Part shown: piece after piece, positions 10,246 to 21,654 of the stretch
Layout of the letters: every line of letters starts with the position of its first letter
Position numbering within the stretch: position 1 is the first letter of the stretch
Source of the DNA: Leptasterias polaris
Lineage: Eukaryota; Echinodermata; Asteroidea; Forcipulatida; Asteriidae
Direction: 5' to 3'
DNA: 64,000 bases
Assembly: GCA_037783415.1 (NCBI GenBank)
Contig: JAZGTN010000002.1
Location: forward strand, 1,860,001 to 1,924,000
Program-made: the position numbers and the translations under genes
Notes under the pieces: model-generated
Told to the model about the DNA's origin: nothing
The model's database searches: none
What the model saw: only the letters and a program-made list of their open reading frames with translations

Positions 10246-12735
10246 TTAAACCAAGTGCAATGTATGGTAATTCTCAAAGCAAGGAACGACGCACATTGGA
10301 TATGTACATTGTTTGCAAATCATCCTCGTTTGTTTTCTCTTGTGTAATCGACGGTTACTACAAACGATGCAGTCACGTTTTCTTCCGGAAGGGTTTTTGC
10401 CAGGATAATGCATTTTCTCTATCATCCCAACAGGAAGGTTATTCGCATTGGATCGTCTACAACGCAGCATTGTAGAACGCTCCCAACCCGTGAGCAAGCC
10501 GTCTATAACTTGAATACGGAAGTCAAGATTACTGACATGCTTATTTGTTGGTATGCTGTTGAAAATTACCGTAGCATTGAGCATACATATGTTCAACAAA
10601 CAAAAAAACACCCGTTTCCACCATTTCAAACTTCTGTGTGTATGCGTGTAGTACTGACAAATTTGATTAGCGAGATCTGTTCCTCCCATGAATTTGTTGT
10701 AGTAATCTATAGATTTTGGCTTAGCAATTTCACGCAATCCACTTTCGCTTTTCTTACACCGAATTTTTTTCATTATTACTTGGCAATCGCCTACATTTGT
10801 TAGGAATACAACATTTTTGTTATCACGCCAAACAATGCATAACTGACCAGCCTTCTCATAAAATTTGGGGTCATCTCCCTTTTTCATTCCATTTGTCTTT
10901 GGGTGTGCTGCACGAGGTATGCCCAGTGCCGTATAACGCACAGGCCCACTACATCCAAATCCTAGGTTGTCCATTTTTGATACCAGAGCTGGCCTGTTAA
11001 AGTAATTATCACAATAAATTACATGTCCTTTATGTTCAAATCCATTTACAAGTTCAAGGACGACTTCTCCTGGGATGGTTAGGTCAGAGGGATGGCATTT
11101 TGCTGGGGATGATTCGGTATTTACAGGTGGCCTTTGTGAAGTCTTCGTCTCCTTGGGAGCAGCTCCTGTGTACAATACCCAAGAGCACGTGTAACCAGTC
11201 TCCGACTCATTCAAAGAGAATGCCTTCATTCCCCATTTGACCGGTTTTCTGGGCATGTACTGTAGAAACCCGATTCTTCCCTTAAATTTGATCATACTCT
11301 CATCAGGAGATAAGTTCTGTCCAGGGTAATACAGGTTGCGAAATTTGGGGAGGATGACATCCAGCAAAGGCCTAACTTTCTTAAGCTTGTCACATCCAGA
11401 GGCTGGTTGAGGCAACTGGTTGTCAGACAGGTGAAAAAATCTCATAATGGAACTAAATCTATTTCTGGACATAATGGATGGATACAATGGCGTGAGTAGA
11501 ACTTCAGATGTTGACCAGTACATGCTGTACTGAGGTGACTTGTTGATACCCATAGCAAGCAGGAGTGCGACAAATGCCATCATTTCATTTAAGTGAGTGG
11601 GGGTCCAGGACGTTTGTGAAGCACTTTGTTCTGCGTAGCGGTTTGTTTCGTCTACAAGCATATCCCAAACCGTACTGCAAAAGAACAACTGGAATACCTG
11701 TGTTGCAGAAAGTCCTGTAAAATCACTGGTGGGGCCGGCATCTCCGGTGAATTGCATCGGCTTCCTGTTGAGACGACCGATCTCTTTCCAACCCGATCTG
11801 AAGTCTGGTTTCTTCCGTGTAGATTTAGCGTTTTCCTGCAGTAGGAAAGAGGGAAGAGGCAATATGCATCAGGGCGCTGTAGATCTATCACTTTACGTAA
11901 AGTGTGCTATATGCAGAGTTATTTGAGGACCCAGATTGATGAAAATTTTATTATGTAACCTTCTCGTTCCACAAATATAGGGCAAGGGGGTGGGGAAGGG
12001 GTGAGAAGGGAAAGGGGTGGGGGAAGGGGTGAGAAGGGAAAGGGGTGGGGGAAGGGGAAAGAAGTGGGGGAGGGGTGTGCATGCAGTTGCCATGTCAAAT
12101 TGTGGTAATTAACTTTCCCATTGTTTTTGTGCTTTTTAGTGTAATAGTCCTTATCGCCAATAATAATAATAACACTTAGATAGCGCTGGTATCTTAACCG
12201 AGGGTTAATTCATTGCGTTGCACCAACAGAGGGCGCCCTTCCGCAAACCATTATGGGATAATTCTTTACATCCAACATGGCCGCCAATGGTGGCCCATCG
12301 TTGATGGTCTTTTTGTATTCATTGTTGCCCGAGTCTACACATCATAACTTTAAGTGACAAACTTAATAATTCAGAACGCCCGCAGAAACGCCATTTTATT
12401 GTTCTATGTACCTTTAAGAGCCATTGTCCTAAATCAAATTAAAAGCCAATGTAAAAAGGGGTACTTTTGGACAAATTTATGCCCAAGTTATTCCTGCCCT
12501 CTAACTGCATGCACGGTCATGACCTACTCCCTAAAAACATCGTGCTTACCTGCTCCACCTCGCTCGCCGATTCGCTGGAGGTTGATTCACCACCATCCTG
12601 CGTGTCGATCTCCCCTTCCGAGTCGATCTCCCCTTCCGAGTCGATCTCCCCTCCTTCCGAGTCGATCTCCCCTCCTTCCGAGTCGCTGTCTGCAAATATC
12701 TCGGCCAAAATTTCTGCATTTCTATCGCCGTCCAT
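10246..12735 (-). CDS. piggyBac transposase, two exons (12550-12735 and 10246-11835)
   Basis: This DDE/D-superfamily transposase would cut and paste the element at TTAA in the nucleus. Exon 1 starts at ATG 12735 and encodes an acidic N-terminus with EGEIDS repeats. It ends at CAG|GTAAGC (12550/12549). Exon 2 begins after a pyrimidine tract and CTACTGCAG at 11835. Both borders are phase 0, giving about 591 residues, the usual piggyBac length. The ATG at 11862 lies in the acceptor tract and is probably not the start. The catalytic aspartates are visible in LSPDESMIKFKGR, VIYCDNYF and DYYNKFMGGTD. The C-terminus is a Cys-rich finger (CIVC...CKQC...C...CFENYH). No stop or frameshift is seen. The splice model is inferred from sequence. 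Confidence 0.9.
11836..12549 (-). other. Intron of the piggyBac gene, with G-rich minisatellite
   Basis: The intron has a GTAAGC donor and a TTTCCTACTGCAG acceptor on the minus strand. At 11980-12076 it carries a purine minisatellite of AAGGGGTGGGGGAAGGGGTGAGAAGGG-type units. It splits the acidic N-terminal exon from the DNA-binding and catalytic exon. Confidence 0.75.
12603..12686. repeat. Coding minisatellite in piggyBac exon 1
   Basis: Four tandem units of TCGATCTCCCCTTCCGAG or a longer TCGATCTCCCCTCCTTCCGAG form (18 and 21 bp) encode EGEIDS and EGGEIDS on the minus strand. Both unit lengths are multiples of three, so copy-number change keeps the frame. Confidence 0.8.
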
Positions 12736-12996
12736 AATGTTGCAGCCACTTGTTCGTTTGAATGAATGCGCGCCAACAGGTCCGCGGCCGGGGGGACGCT
12801 ATAAATAACAATGGGATTAACGAATTCGCCAATAGAGGGCGCCCTTGTTACTTTCTCAATAAGCATTATGGGTGGGGACCAATAAGCGCCACTGGTTGTT
12901 AAACAATACATTTGACAAGGTGCCATATGGAGCCCTGGTCGGGAAGAATGACCCCAAATATGTGCCATTTGTCGCCCGTGGTACTGATAGGGTTAA

Positions 12997-14031
12997 ATAA
13001 AAAATATCACGGAAAATTAAATTGCAAAGCAAATAAATTACATTTCTCATTTCCATACGTGATTTTTTCGCGTAAAGAAGGTAAACTTGAATAAATCGCC
13101 TCTTGTCAACAATTGACGAGCAAAAGGCCGATTTTTGTGTAAAGTTTGTCCTGCTGATTGTGACTCAACCAAATCACATATTAAATAAGTTAATAAAAAC
13201 TGGAGTCGTACAAAAGTTGTTTTGAATGACTTTTGCTGATTTTAGGGGAGGAAATCGTAAGGAAATTTTAAACAAAATAATTATATACAGGAATTTCACT
13301 TTCTAAGTCTTTCTGTCGATTTCAATGTGTAAAAAAATTACATTCACTGTAACATTTTAAGATAATACTTGATAAACATTCCATAGCAAATTACAAATGT
13401 TGGGCATTGAGGTTCAACCGTTAAAACGTCGTTTTTACAACTTAATTTTCGGAAAATATCCCAAGATTCACGAAATTCACAAAATTGTCCACTTCAACCC
13501 GCGGCACGTCTTGCGTACGCTCGCGTTGAATGCACACTAAACAACCGCGTAACATCCGTGGGACGTTGTAAATCTATAGGCGGTACGCGTCATCAGCGCC
13601 CGTGCAAAATACGCGCACCGCCGCGCACATGGCCGGAAAGTGTGTGACGAACGTCTTTTGAGATACCGACAAACGATAATCCGGTTTTTTGAGGACAAAA
13701 CTTCAAGATGGTAAATATACACAAGTGGGAAAAGGTATTTAGTTATTGATTTAACATTGTTTCCAAGAGTGTTGGTGAATTTTTCACCCTTAAAACACAA
13801 TTTTTCTGTCATGGCATCTCCCCCACTCGCCCATTGCTTTACACGTCGCTAGCGTTTTCACGGATTTTGCCCATGGTTTGGGGTATAGTCGGGTGTTGTC
13901 AAAATTACGGTATCCAGACGTTAATTTCCATAGGAGCTGTCGGTCTATAGGTATTCTATGTCTGTGGAAACGGTCGCACAATGTCCGGATCGTACGGAAG
14001 TGTATAAAGGACATGGTAAAACAACAAACTA
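12997..14031. other. Intergenic DNA with a CpG-rich patch
   Basis: No gene is recognised. 13495-13650 is noticeably richer in CG dinucleotides than its AT-rich surroundings (TGCGTACGCTCGCG, GCGCACCGCCGCGCACATGG). It could be a remnant repeat; I see no exon boundary or transcription signal. Confidence 0.4.
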
Positions 14032-14137
14032 TTTCGCCCGGGCGGATTACTAATTCGCCCGGGCGGATTAATTATTCGCCTGGGCGGATTACTAATTCGC
14101 CCGGGCGAGTTACTAATTCGCCCGGGCGGATTACTGC
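14032..14137. repeat. Minisatellite of self-complementary CGCCCGGGCG units
   Basis: Five ~21-bp units of TTCGCCCGGGCGGATTACTAA occur in tandem. CGCCCGGGCG is a perfect palindrome, so each unit can form a short hairpin. The frames through it (repeated NSPGRIT) are by-products. Confidence 0.9.
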
Positions 14138-14689
14138 TCAACAGACTTCAAACAGTGCACGGCATTCTCAATATCATGCGAGTTCATATGTCAATATGAA
14201 TCGGCAGCTTATGATAAAGTTATACTTTCAGCTTGTTTTTACTCAGAAAGAGATGATTTTATGCCCCCCCCCCCCCATCCCTATTAAGAGCTACACACAT
14301 GGGTAGTGGTGGTGGTTGTCGTAGTTTAATTAACACTCATCCCAATTGCAAACCATACGCACCTCATGGCCTAAAACCATCATAATGACCCATACTGGCA
14401 GCTATTTTAAAAAAATTACTTGGTCTAAAGATGAAACAAGAATCAACCATCCTGAAAAATTATTCAATTTTTGATAAATAGGAAATTACAATTTATAATT
14501 GACCGTTTATTGTCATTACCAACTGCTGTTCTTCATCTTTAAAGAATCATAATTTCACTGATTTGTCGTGGAATTTACTGCGTTCGCTCAATTGTACTTA
14601 TTTTTCTGGCAAGTACAACATGCCAAATTTCGCCTTCCAACAAGATTGCATCTGCTTGTTCTGCTTGGCAAATGAAGATTTGCTTACCA

Positions 14690-15410
14690 CATTATTCATG
14701 AGCTATATCTGGCGGTCGTTTTATATGAATCTTGTTTTTTGTTATTTTGAAATGGGTTTTCAAAATGTACCACAAACCTGTCAAATAGTATAGCCTTACA
14801 GTATCATTTAGGCCCATTTTTTCATCTTCAGCGCGTTAATTCTTTTCACGTGACTTTTTAGCTCGTCCATGAAGAACCAGGTTTTTTGTGTACGACTAAT
14901 GGCGCGTATGTACACGCTATATCTATAGGCCTTTTCACACTATCGACTTTCGATCCGTGTCGAAACTAATCCGGATCGGGTCCGTGTTGGCTCGGTGAAA
15001 TTTCAACACGAATACAAACTGCCTCGCTTTCACACTAGCTCTGAGCGAAATCTACTTTTAGGTAACACGTGTAACTTTCGATTCCGACATTGTGCGACCG
15101 TTTCACACTGCAGGGTCTTATACACGAATCGAAATGGGATGCGTCGCGACGCAACGTGGCGCATCGTAGAGCGTAGTGACGCGTTGTGTTGCTTTGCGGC
15201 GACTTTTTTCACGTGGCGACTTTTATTTACGTTCTTATCTACTACAGCGTGCAGATGGAAATGAACCCGGAAGTGTTCACACTACGGCTTCCGACACATG
15301 TTGGAATTTTTTCCACACGGATCGAGAATTCTCAACCCACCTCCCAAGCAGGGCTGGTTGCGACAGATCCATCTCGTAGCAACGCAGGGGGAGTTGGAAA
15401 TTATTGGAAT
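14690..15410 (+). repeat. Repeat R2, second copy
   Basis: This is the counterpart of 6590-7030 in opposite orientation. It contains GCCTTTTCACACTATCGACTTTCGATCCGTGTCGAAACTAATCC-type sequence (about 14931-14975), AAATGAACCCGGAAGTGTTCACACTACGG (15258-15286) and the GGTTTTCAAAATGTACCACAAACC block (14755-14780). Dense GATCCGTGTCGAAA-like motifs suggest a DNA-transposon relic. The small frames are not convincing. Confidence 0.6.
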
Positions 15411-16823
15411 ATGAAGGCTCAATTCCATCCAGTTTTGGTCCATTTTTGCGTCTATAATAATTTATTTGTTTGTGCGCACCACACTTTTTTTTATTATTTG
15501 GGTGGATCTTTTCTTCATTTTCTTTTGATTTTGGGGGAATTTGTTCGCCCCGCCCAACCACCCCCTACCCCCCTAGTTACGGACATGATGCCGACATTAT
15601 GGGCAAAACGGTAACCATTTTCAAATCCAAGATTGTCACCAAAAGTCGAAGGATTTATATAAATATTAGGCCTATGTTGTATATCTTTTTAAGGACCTAA
15701 TAAATCGGTCAAAAATCATTTTGACACACACTAAGACTACATACCCTGCTTCATATCTTTCTTTAGCAACCAACTAGCAATCCATGTTGCAACAATTGGG
15801 ATTGTATACACTCTAAATGCCAACACTATGAGTGCATCCCAGTAAATAGCGACTGAAACATGCACACCTCCCCCCTCTCTCCCCCTCTCTCTAAACATTG
15901 CTCGGTTCACCCGCAAGTTCAAACTTGTACTCTGAACATACTTTCATTTTCTCCACTTTATACTCACACACTGCCACTCTGTTCACTCAAGTACACCAGT
16001 GACATTCCCCATTCACCAGTGATTGTAGAATCAACATTCAATACAAAAATCTCATGATAGTTCCTAAAAAATATCCCTTCATTTTACCTTTACTGACTGA
16101 TTGCACATTGTAATACTTATCATCAGTAAAAATCTTGTTATAGAATTGTTTTCACGAACATCAAAAATAGAAACTCTGAATATAAAAGCGTATGAACTCT
16201 ATAAATACAAAACTTAAAAAAGTAAATAAAAAAACTTTCAGTGTATAACAACGTTTCGTTTTCCAGCAATTAACGTTTTTATTATTTGTTATTAATAAAA
16301 ATGACGATGACTAGAGCAAGCTAGTCGAAACGTTGAGACCAATTATGAACTCGCTCCGTGAAAGTGTAGTTAATAACGAGAAGTCCCCTCGATCCACAAG
16401 CGAAAGTAGTAGTCCCGGCCGATTTCCTACCTCCCGCCCAGGTAGTAGTTAATAAGCAGGACAGTTCTTGTTGAAAAGTCTCAAGTTGGAAATGTTGAAT
16501 GGCTGTACATTTGTACTTGTGATTTGTGTTGTTCTCTCCTGTTTTGTATTGTTTTTTCTTGTAAAGTAAGAAACCCGTCGAATTTGAATTTAAGGTGTGA
16601 TCATCCAGTATATGACAGTATGATACAACAGAGGGCGCTATCAGAGAAATGTGTACAAAGTTCTCAGTATGGGGTGACAGTATGGTGTGATCATCCTGTA
16701 CAATTTTTCAGTTCTTTTCAGAACTAGTCTCCCGAAGTCTCCCGAATTCCGAATAATCTACTCCGCGGCAGTAGAATAATAGCAAGACAAGTTCTCAAAG
16801 AACAAAATCTACCTAGCAAGTCC
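15411..16823. other. Intergenic DNA, no gene seen
   Basis: AT-rich sequence with scattered short motifs. CTAGTCGAAACGTTGAGACCAATTATGAACTC (16320-16350) has the look of a dispersed repeat end. No exon or RNA gene is supported. Confidence 0.4.
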
Positions 16824-16827
16824 TTAA

Positions 16828-17195
16828 AGGCACTGTACACGTTTGGTAATTACTCAAAATATATATTAGCCTAAAAACTTACTTGGTAACGAGCAACGGA
16901 GAGCTGTTGATAGTATAAAACATTGTGAGAAACGACTCCCTCTGAAGTAACGTAGTTTTTGAGAAAGAGGTAATTTCTCACTAAAATAATAAAAGACTTC
17001 TGGCCAGAAGCCTTTTATTCCTATCTGAAAGCACACTAATTTGTACAACAAGGGTGTTTTTTCTTTCATCATTTTCTTGCAACTTCATTGACCAATTGAG
17101 CCCAAATTTTCACAGGTTTGTAATTTTATGCATATGTTGGGATACACCAAGTGAGAATACTGGTCTTTGACAATTACAAAACGTGTTCAGTGCCT
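16828..17195 (+). mobile_element. TTAA-flanked MITE (family M1), full length
   Basis: Termini AGGCACTGTACACGTTTGGTAATT and, on the other strand, AGGCACTGAACACGTTTTGTAATT are flanked by TTAA at 16824-16827 and 17196-17199. The length is 368 bp with no coding. TTAA duplication is compatible with piggyBac or Kolobok mobilisation. Related copies lie at 26888 (split), 30660 and 31090. Confidence 0.85.
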
Positions 17196-17477
17196 TTAAA
17201 CAGATGGTGTTACCCCAAACCAAATATACATTGATACCTCACCCTGCAATGCCTCAAATCCCATAAACAATACCTGTCCCCAAAAATATACAAATATTTG
17301 CACCCACTTCACCCCAAATGGTAAGAATGTTATGTCTAATATTTTGTGTAAACTGAACGCTGAAATTGAACAATTACCAGGAAGAGACAACTCATGTTAG
17401 AATTTGTAACGCCCCAAAAGTGTCAAGATGAGTTAAATCACAAAATGAACAACTTGTTTGTGTACAACTTTTGTAGA

Positions 17478-17770
17478 ATGTCTGCATGGCCGAGCGGTTT
17501 AGAGCATCGAATTCAAGTTTTGGTGGTTAAGTCACCCGTTTCCTTGAGCAAAATTATTTACTGATGTTGCTTCTCTTCACCCAGGGGTATAAATGGGTAC
17601 CTGCGAGGTACCAAAAGCCTTCGGGGTGCCATGGCAGCCTGGGGCAGTATACTCCCCAGGGAGCTGAGAAAGATTACGGGAATGTTATTGGCCCAATGGC
17701 CAAGGCACTATAAATGTAAAGTGCATTGACACGTTTTTGTAAAATGAGCTATATAAGAACCAACTCATTA
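17478..17770 (+). repeat. tRNA-derived SINE, plus strand
   Basis: The head GTCTGCATGGCCGAGCGGTTTAGAGCATCG is a clear A-box region. The B box (GGTGGTTAAGTC) is degenerate. The body shares CTCCCCAGGGAGCTGAGAAAGATTACGG and TTGGCCCAATGGCCAAGGCACTATAAATGTAAAGTGC with the copy at 36563. Confidence 0.8.
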
Positions 17771-17989
17771 AAAGTCCAGCGGATAGGTGGCAATGTGAGG
17801 ACTTTGTGGTAAAGCATGAAACTTGGTACCCACGTACTTTTTGCCAAAACTTTAAAAACGTATAATATTTTTAAAACATTTCATTCCAAGCCAACTCACC
17901 TAGGGGTTGACCGAAAACGACTCGATTTTGTTTAATAAAAAAAATAAAAAAAATAAAATCCTGTACTGATATATGAACCCTTCTCGTTT

Positions 17990-18712
17990 TTAAGATACCA
18001 CCCCTTGAACAATTTAGCCTTCCCCTTTTCACCCCCTATGTTGCATCGATGAGTTTGTGGCAAGATATACCCCTGATAATTGATATTGTTAATGACTGGT
18101 ACCCGAATTATCAAAATCTGCTGTCGAAATTGGTATATAAATAAAATTATTTTTGTGTGAAAAACCTACAATGGTATTGACCTGAAGGTCCTTTTGTAAA
18201 TTTCGGCATCCCCCCCCCCCTTGTGCCCACATGAAATTTCAGTTTACTTTTAAATGATATATATGGGTATTGTCTAGGTAATGAGTGCCCCAAAGCAAGG
18301 ACAGACCAATTTAGCTTCACTGGGTGTTTGGCATGGAAAGATAGGTCCAGTATTGAAAACGCCTGAAAGACCCCTTCGTGCTATAGGAATTTTAGAGATG
18401 TGTACCTAGACATTACCTATTATATCATATACAGGCAAACTGACATTCCATGTTGGCAAAAAAATAGGGGTGGAGGGGCTTCAAAATTTACGAGAAGGCT
18501 TTTGCATCAGTACAATTTTCATGTTTTTGAGGACCCATTGCACACAACAAGTAAATCTTATACTAATTTGACAGTATATTGTGATAATTTGGGTGCAAGT
18601 TATCATAATATATCAATTATCAGGGATATACCTTATCTTGACTTTCAGATATTGGCCTCTGAAATTACCCAAAGCTCACTGATGCAACATGGGGGATGAA
18701 AAGGGAGCAGGG
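17990..18712. repeat. Long imperfect inverted repeat (hairpin element)
   Basis: The arms pair over several blocks. CCCCCTATGTTGCATCGATGAG (18030) pairs with CTCACTGATGCAACATGGGGG (18676). TATACCCCTGATAATTGATA pairs with TATCAATTATCAGGGATATA. TATTGTCTAGGTAATGAG (18277) pairs with CTAGACATTACCTATTATATC (18406). The centre is near 18345. It is probably a foldback MITE or two head-to-head copies; no target duplication was identified. Confidence 0.65.
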
Positions 18713-18879
18713 CTATATTGTAGCAGAACCAAATTAGTGTGAGTCCATAACACCTATAGACGGTTTTGTTTGTTCAACTAAGAAGAATATTAGTCGGTTA
18801 CTGTCAAATTTTCGAAATGTTAGGTGATTTGGCGAGGAAAGACACAAGTGGCTGCATGGTCACATTTGAGGGACAACAT

Positions 18880-19640
18880 TACCAGAAGTGGATAGTCAAA
18901 AGTTTGAACAAATGAAAATTGCACCTAAATAAGAAGTGTGAATAAAATTGTGTAAAAATTATTAGTAATTGTTTATATATTCTTGAGTATCTGCGTGCCT
19001 CCATTATTTTTATGCTATTTACATTTTATGTCGGGAAGACAACATCCCAAAAGTAAGATGTCGACTTCTCGAGATAAATTATCATTGTATGATGACATCC
19101 TGAAAATATCGAGAACCCGAGATAAATCATCTCAGGTTGTCGTCATCTTAAGGTTATGATGTCATCTACCTGCAGTAAATTATCTCAGGATCTCAAAATG
19201 TCGGATGGCACTTCCAGAACTCCGTAGTTTTATTCTTATAATAAAGTATAACTTGACAGGACAAAAGGGTAGCGTACAGTTATATTCAAAAGATAACTCG
19301 CTATGTCACTCGACTAAGCATCGTCAACCAGCCACTTGCAACATTGAACATAAAGTGGATGAAAACACACTTTTGGCACATTTTTTACAACATATAAATG
19401 AAACTGCTCTTCCCACTCTGGCTTCCCCTTTCAATGAATTCGGTGAATCGAGTCAACTGAACGTCAGACTGAAAGAAATTTCTCCGTAACACCGTCCCTT
19501 ATTGCCACACTCGGGCATGCATGGTTGTTATAGCCTAATTCATTGGACACAAACAATTACTGTGAAGTTAAGAATTAACTGTAATTAATGCTACCTATAG
19601 TTTGTTTTTAATTAAAATTTGCGATGGCCGATTGTACTTT
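18880..19640 (+). repeat. Dispersed repeat R1, copy 3
   Basis: Matches copy 2 from ACCAGAAGTGGATAGTCAAAAG (18884) through the segment ending TTAAAATTTGCGATGGCCGA. It contains a 94-codon frame (19205-19489) whose last 55 residues match the frame in copy 2 with about five replacements. A fragment of the same motif (AGCTCCGTAGTTTA) recurs at 50310. Confidence 0.75.
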
Positions 19641-19661
19641 TTTTATTCCAACTCTTCCCCC

Positions 19662-19663
<2 letters not shown>

Positions 19664-19694
<31 letters not shown>
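19664..19694. repeat. (TA)n microsatellite
   Basis: About 15 TA dinucleotides, followed by an (ATA)n-like tract to about 19720. Confidence 0.9.
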
Positions 19695-19699
<5 letters not shown>

Positions 19700-19720
19700 A
19701 AATGATAATAATAATAATAA

Positions 19721-20830
19721 CCCCCAAACAAACAAAAAACCCAAAACCAAACAATCAATAATTCAAAACATTAAACAATAATTGTTTTTGGGGGCAAAGA
19801 AACCAATTTTAAACTCAACGGAATCACCTGGATCCCATCTTCCGATACCCGTTGATTACAAAATCTTGCTTTGCGAGTCCATTCTAAGGGATTGGATTTT
19901 TTTGCAAATGCATGGGGCTTTCGTATGGTACCAATGGCGTAACCAAATCAAACGGTAGCTGGGGCGAGCCACTTCTCAAACCCCTTGCCTCCCACCACCA
20001 AATGCAGAATACACAGACACTTTATCACGTGTATAAAACATGAAGACTGCTACTCATTAAGCCGAATTAATTCGGAACAATGAATTGGTGATGGGAATAT
20101 TGGAACTGGGGCATGAAACATGCAGCAAGATATTCATCAGTCGCCATTAACATTTCAATAGAATGCAGTGGGGGAGATGCTAAACAGATCATTATGCCGT
20201 TGTTGTGTTTCCAATGGGTATGTTGGTATCACAAGGTTTTATCTTGTGTCTGTGTCGTTATAGGCCTACCATACATTTTCGTTAGGGGGGGGCGTGTTCA
20301 ATGGAAGACAGTGTAGCCTACAACATGGGTAATGAATGTGAAAATGAGAACTGTTTCAATCTGTTCAAATTGTTCCGGATTTTCCCCCAAAATCATCCTC
20401 TATAAAGTGCCTGAAGAGCCTGTTTTGGGATTAAGGGCGCTTTATAAAAGACGTTTATTGTTACGAGAAATATTAATCTGAAAGCGCATTGATTATACAG
20501 AACTGAAACAAAAATATACCCGTCCAAAACACTGTGTCAAGCTAAAGTTATTTTGTAAATTCTCACAAATCACTATTGTTTATATCGATTGCCGCAATCG
20601 CAATTAGCACGTCTATACACTCTAAAAACTCCAGGGTCATAATTGGCCAGAATCCAGGTCCTGTGGACCTTTTATTTATTTTGTTATGCAAGTTTGCCCC
20701 AAACAAGGCTAAAGTCCACTCTTGGTAAGGGGCTATACAATAATATTAAAGATGAAAGTAACTCAGGGAAGCTGAAGGTAGAAATCGCTTTGTCTCTTTT
20801 TGTAGGATGGAGAAAAACATGCACCACTAG
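19721..20830. other. Intergenic DNA, possible LINE 3' fragment at its end
   Basis: No host gene is recognised. Read on the minus strand, 20640-20838 and 21655-21990 flank the hAT element and may be one interrupted LINE 3' end. The frame there carries SASLWNSLP, a motif common at reverse transcriptase C-termini. The assignment is weak. Confidence 0.3.
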
Positions 20831-20838
20831 GCAAGGAG

Positions 20839-21654
20839 CAGCGGCGGCGCTACGGGGGGCAAGGGGGGGGGGGGGCAAATCCCCCCCAGTTATTTTTTTT
20901 GCCCCCCCCCAGTTTCCCCCCCCCCCCCCCAGTTTTTTCCCCGATGGCGGAAATTGAGTTTAATCCCAAACCATTGCACCCAATTTGTTACAATGTTGTT
21001 TGCGCTGTAAATAATAAACTCAATTTCATCCATCATAATTAGCTGGCACCATCAAAAAAGCCCAATACACTTTCCATCTCCGGCAATGTTAATAAAATGT
21101 GGATTTATTTATCTGTACAAGCTTGGAAACTTGCTACAAATAGAAATGCATTGTCTGCCCAAAACCGCAAGCAGCCATTGTAAACGCAGTTCGCACAACA
21201 CGTCAAATTCACACAGTGCAAAATCTTATTTCTGGTGTGAATTGTAGGCTTATACAGTACACACGACATAAACTTGATGTTCACGTGGAGTGCTGTATTA
21301 TGCCTACTGCTAGTTGTTGCACTTAAACACGTTGGTAAAACAGTTAGTTAAAATGGATATTAGAAAGTTTTGCAAGAAATCCAAACAACCTCCATACCAT
21401 GATGATAGGCACAGATCTGATTCTGAATCTAGCGATGAGAATCCTGAACCCAAACACAAACACCCCAGGATTGAAGTTAATATTGACGTAAATGTCCCAG
21501 ATGGTGTAAGTCCCAGATGGTGTAAGTCCGTCAAAGTGGTAAGTCAATGCTTTTCTGCAGTACAAAATTACACTATAGATTTTTGTTTGCCCCCCCTAAA
21601 TTTAAGTTTTCCCCCCTCTTGCCCCCCAGATTAACAGGTCTGGTGCCGCCACTG
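20839..21654 (+). mobile_element. Short hAT element with 8-bp target duplication
   Basis: The left terminus is CAGCGGCGGCGCTAC and the right terminus (minus strand) is CAGTGGCGGCACCAG. GCAAGGAG is duplicated exactly at 20831-20838 and 21655-21662. The 8-bp duplication with CAG-starting termini is characteristic of hAT. G/C homopolymer blocks lie just inside each end. At 816 bp it keeps only the transposase N-terminal exon, so it is non-autonomous. Confidence 0.88.
21353..21538 (+). pseudogene. N-terminal exon fragment of a hAT transposase
   Basis: The frame starts MDIRKFCKKSKQP and continues with an acidic Ser/Asp/Glu-rich stretch (SDSESSDENPEPK), a common start for hAT proteins. Three candidate donors (GTAAGT at 21506, 21522 and 21539) follow within 35 bp, two of them from a 16-bp tandem duplication of TCCCAGATGGTGTAAG. 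No BED finger, catalytic or dimerisation segment follows before the element's end. It is therefore a truncated exon; the family assignment rests on context plus the N-terminal flavour. Confidence 0.6.

Larger units (their letters stand above)
9662..12992 (-). mobile_element. Complete piggyBac transposon, 3331 bp
   Basis: Both ends are visible. The left end begins CCCTATCATTACCA after TTAA (9658-9661). The right end, read on the minus strand, begins CCCTATCAGTACCA after TTAA (12993-12996). The 14-bp termini differ at one base. TTAA duplication plus CCC-starting termini are defining for piggyBac. The element carries one spliced transposase gene on the minus strand with an open frame. Subterminal AGAGGGCGCCC motifs occur at 12230 and 12835, and AGAGCGCCCCC near 9764. 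The preserved termini and coding frame suggest recent activity. Confidence 0.93.

Noticed and set aside
10020..10475. 151-codon plus-strand frame with poly-Pro
   Set aside because: Produced by the C-rich tract and the antisense of the piggyBac 3' coding end.
14026..14140. CRISPR-like array of repeats
   Set aside because: The units are adjacent without unique spacers and the window is eukaryotic.
13878..14306. Frame with repeated NSPGRIT units
   Set aside because: A by-product of the GC palindrome minisatellite. The opposite strand is equally open.
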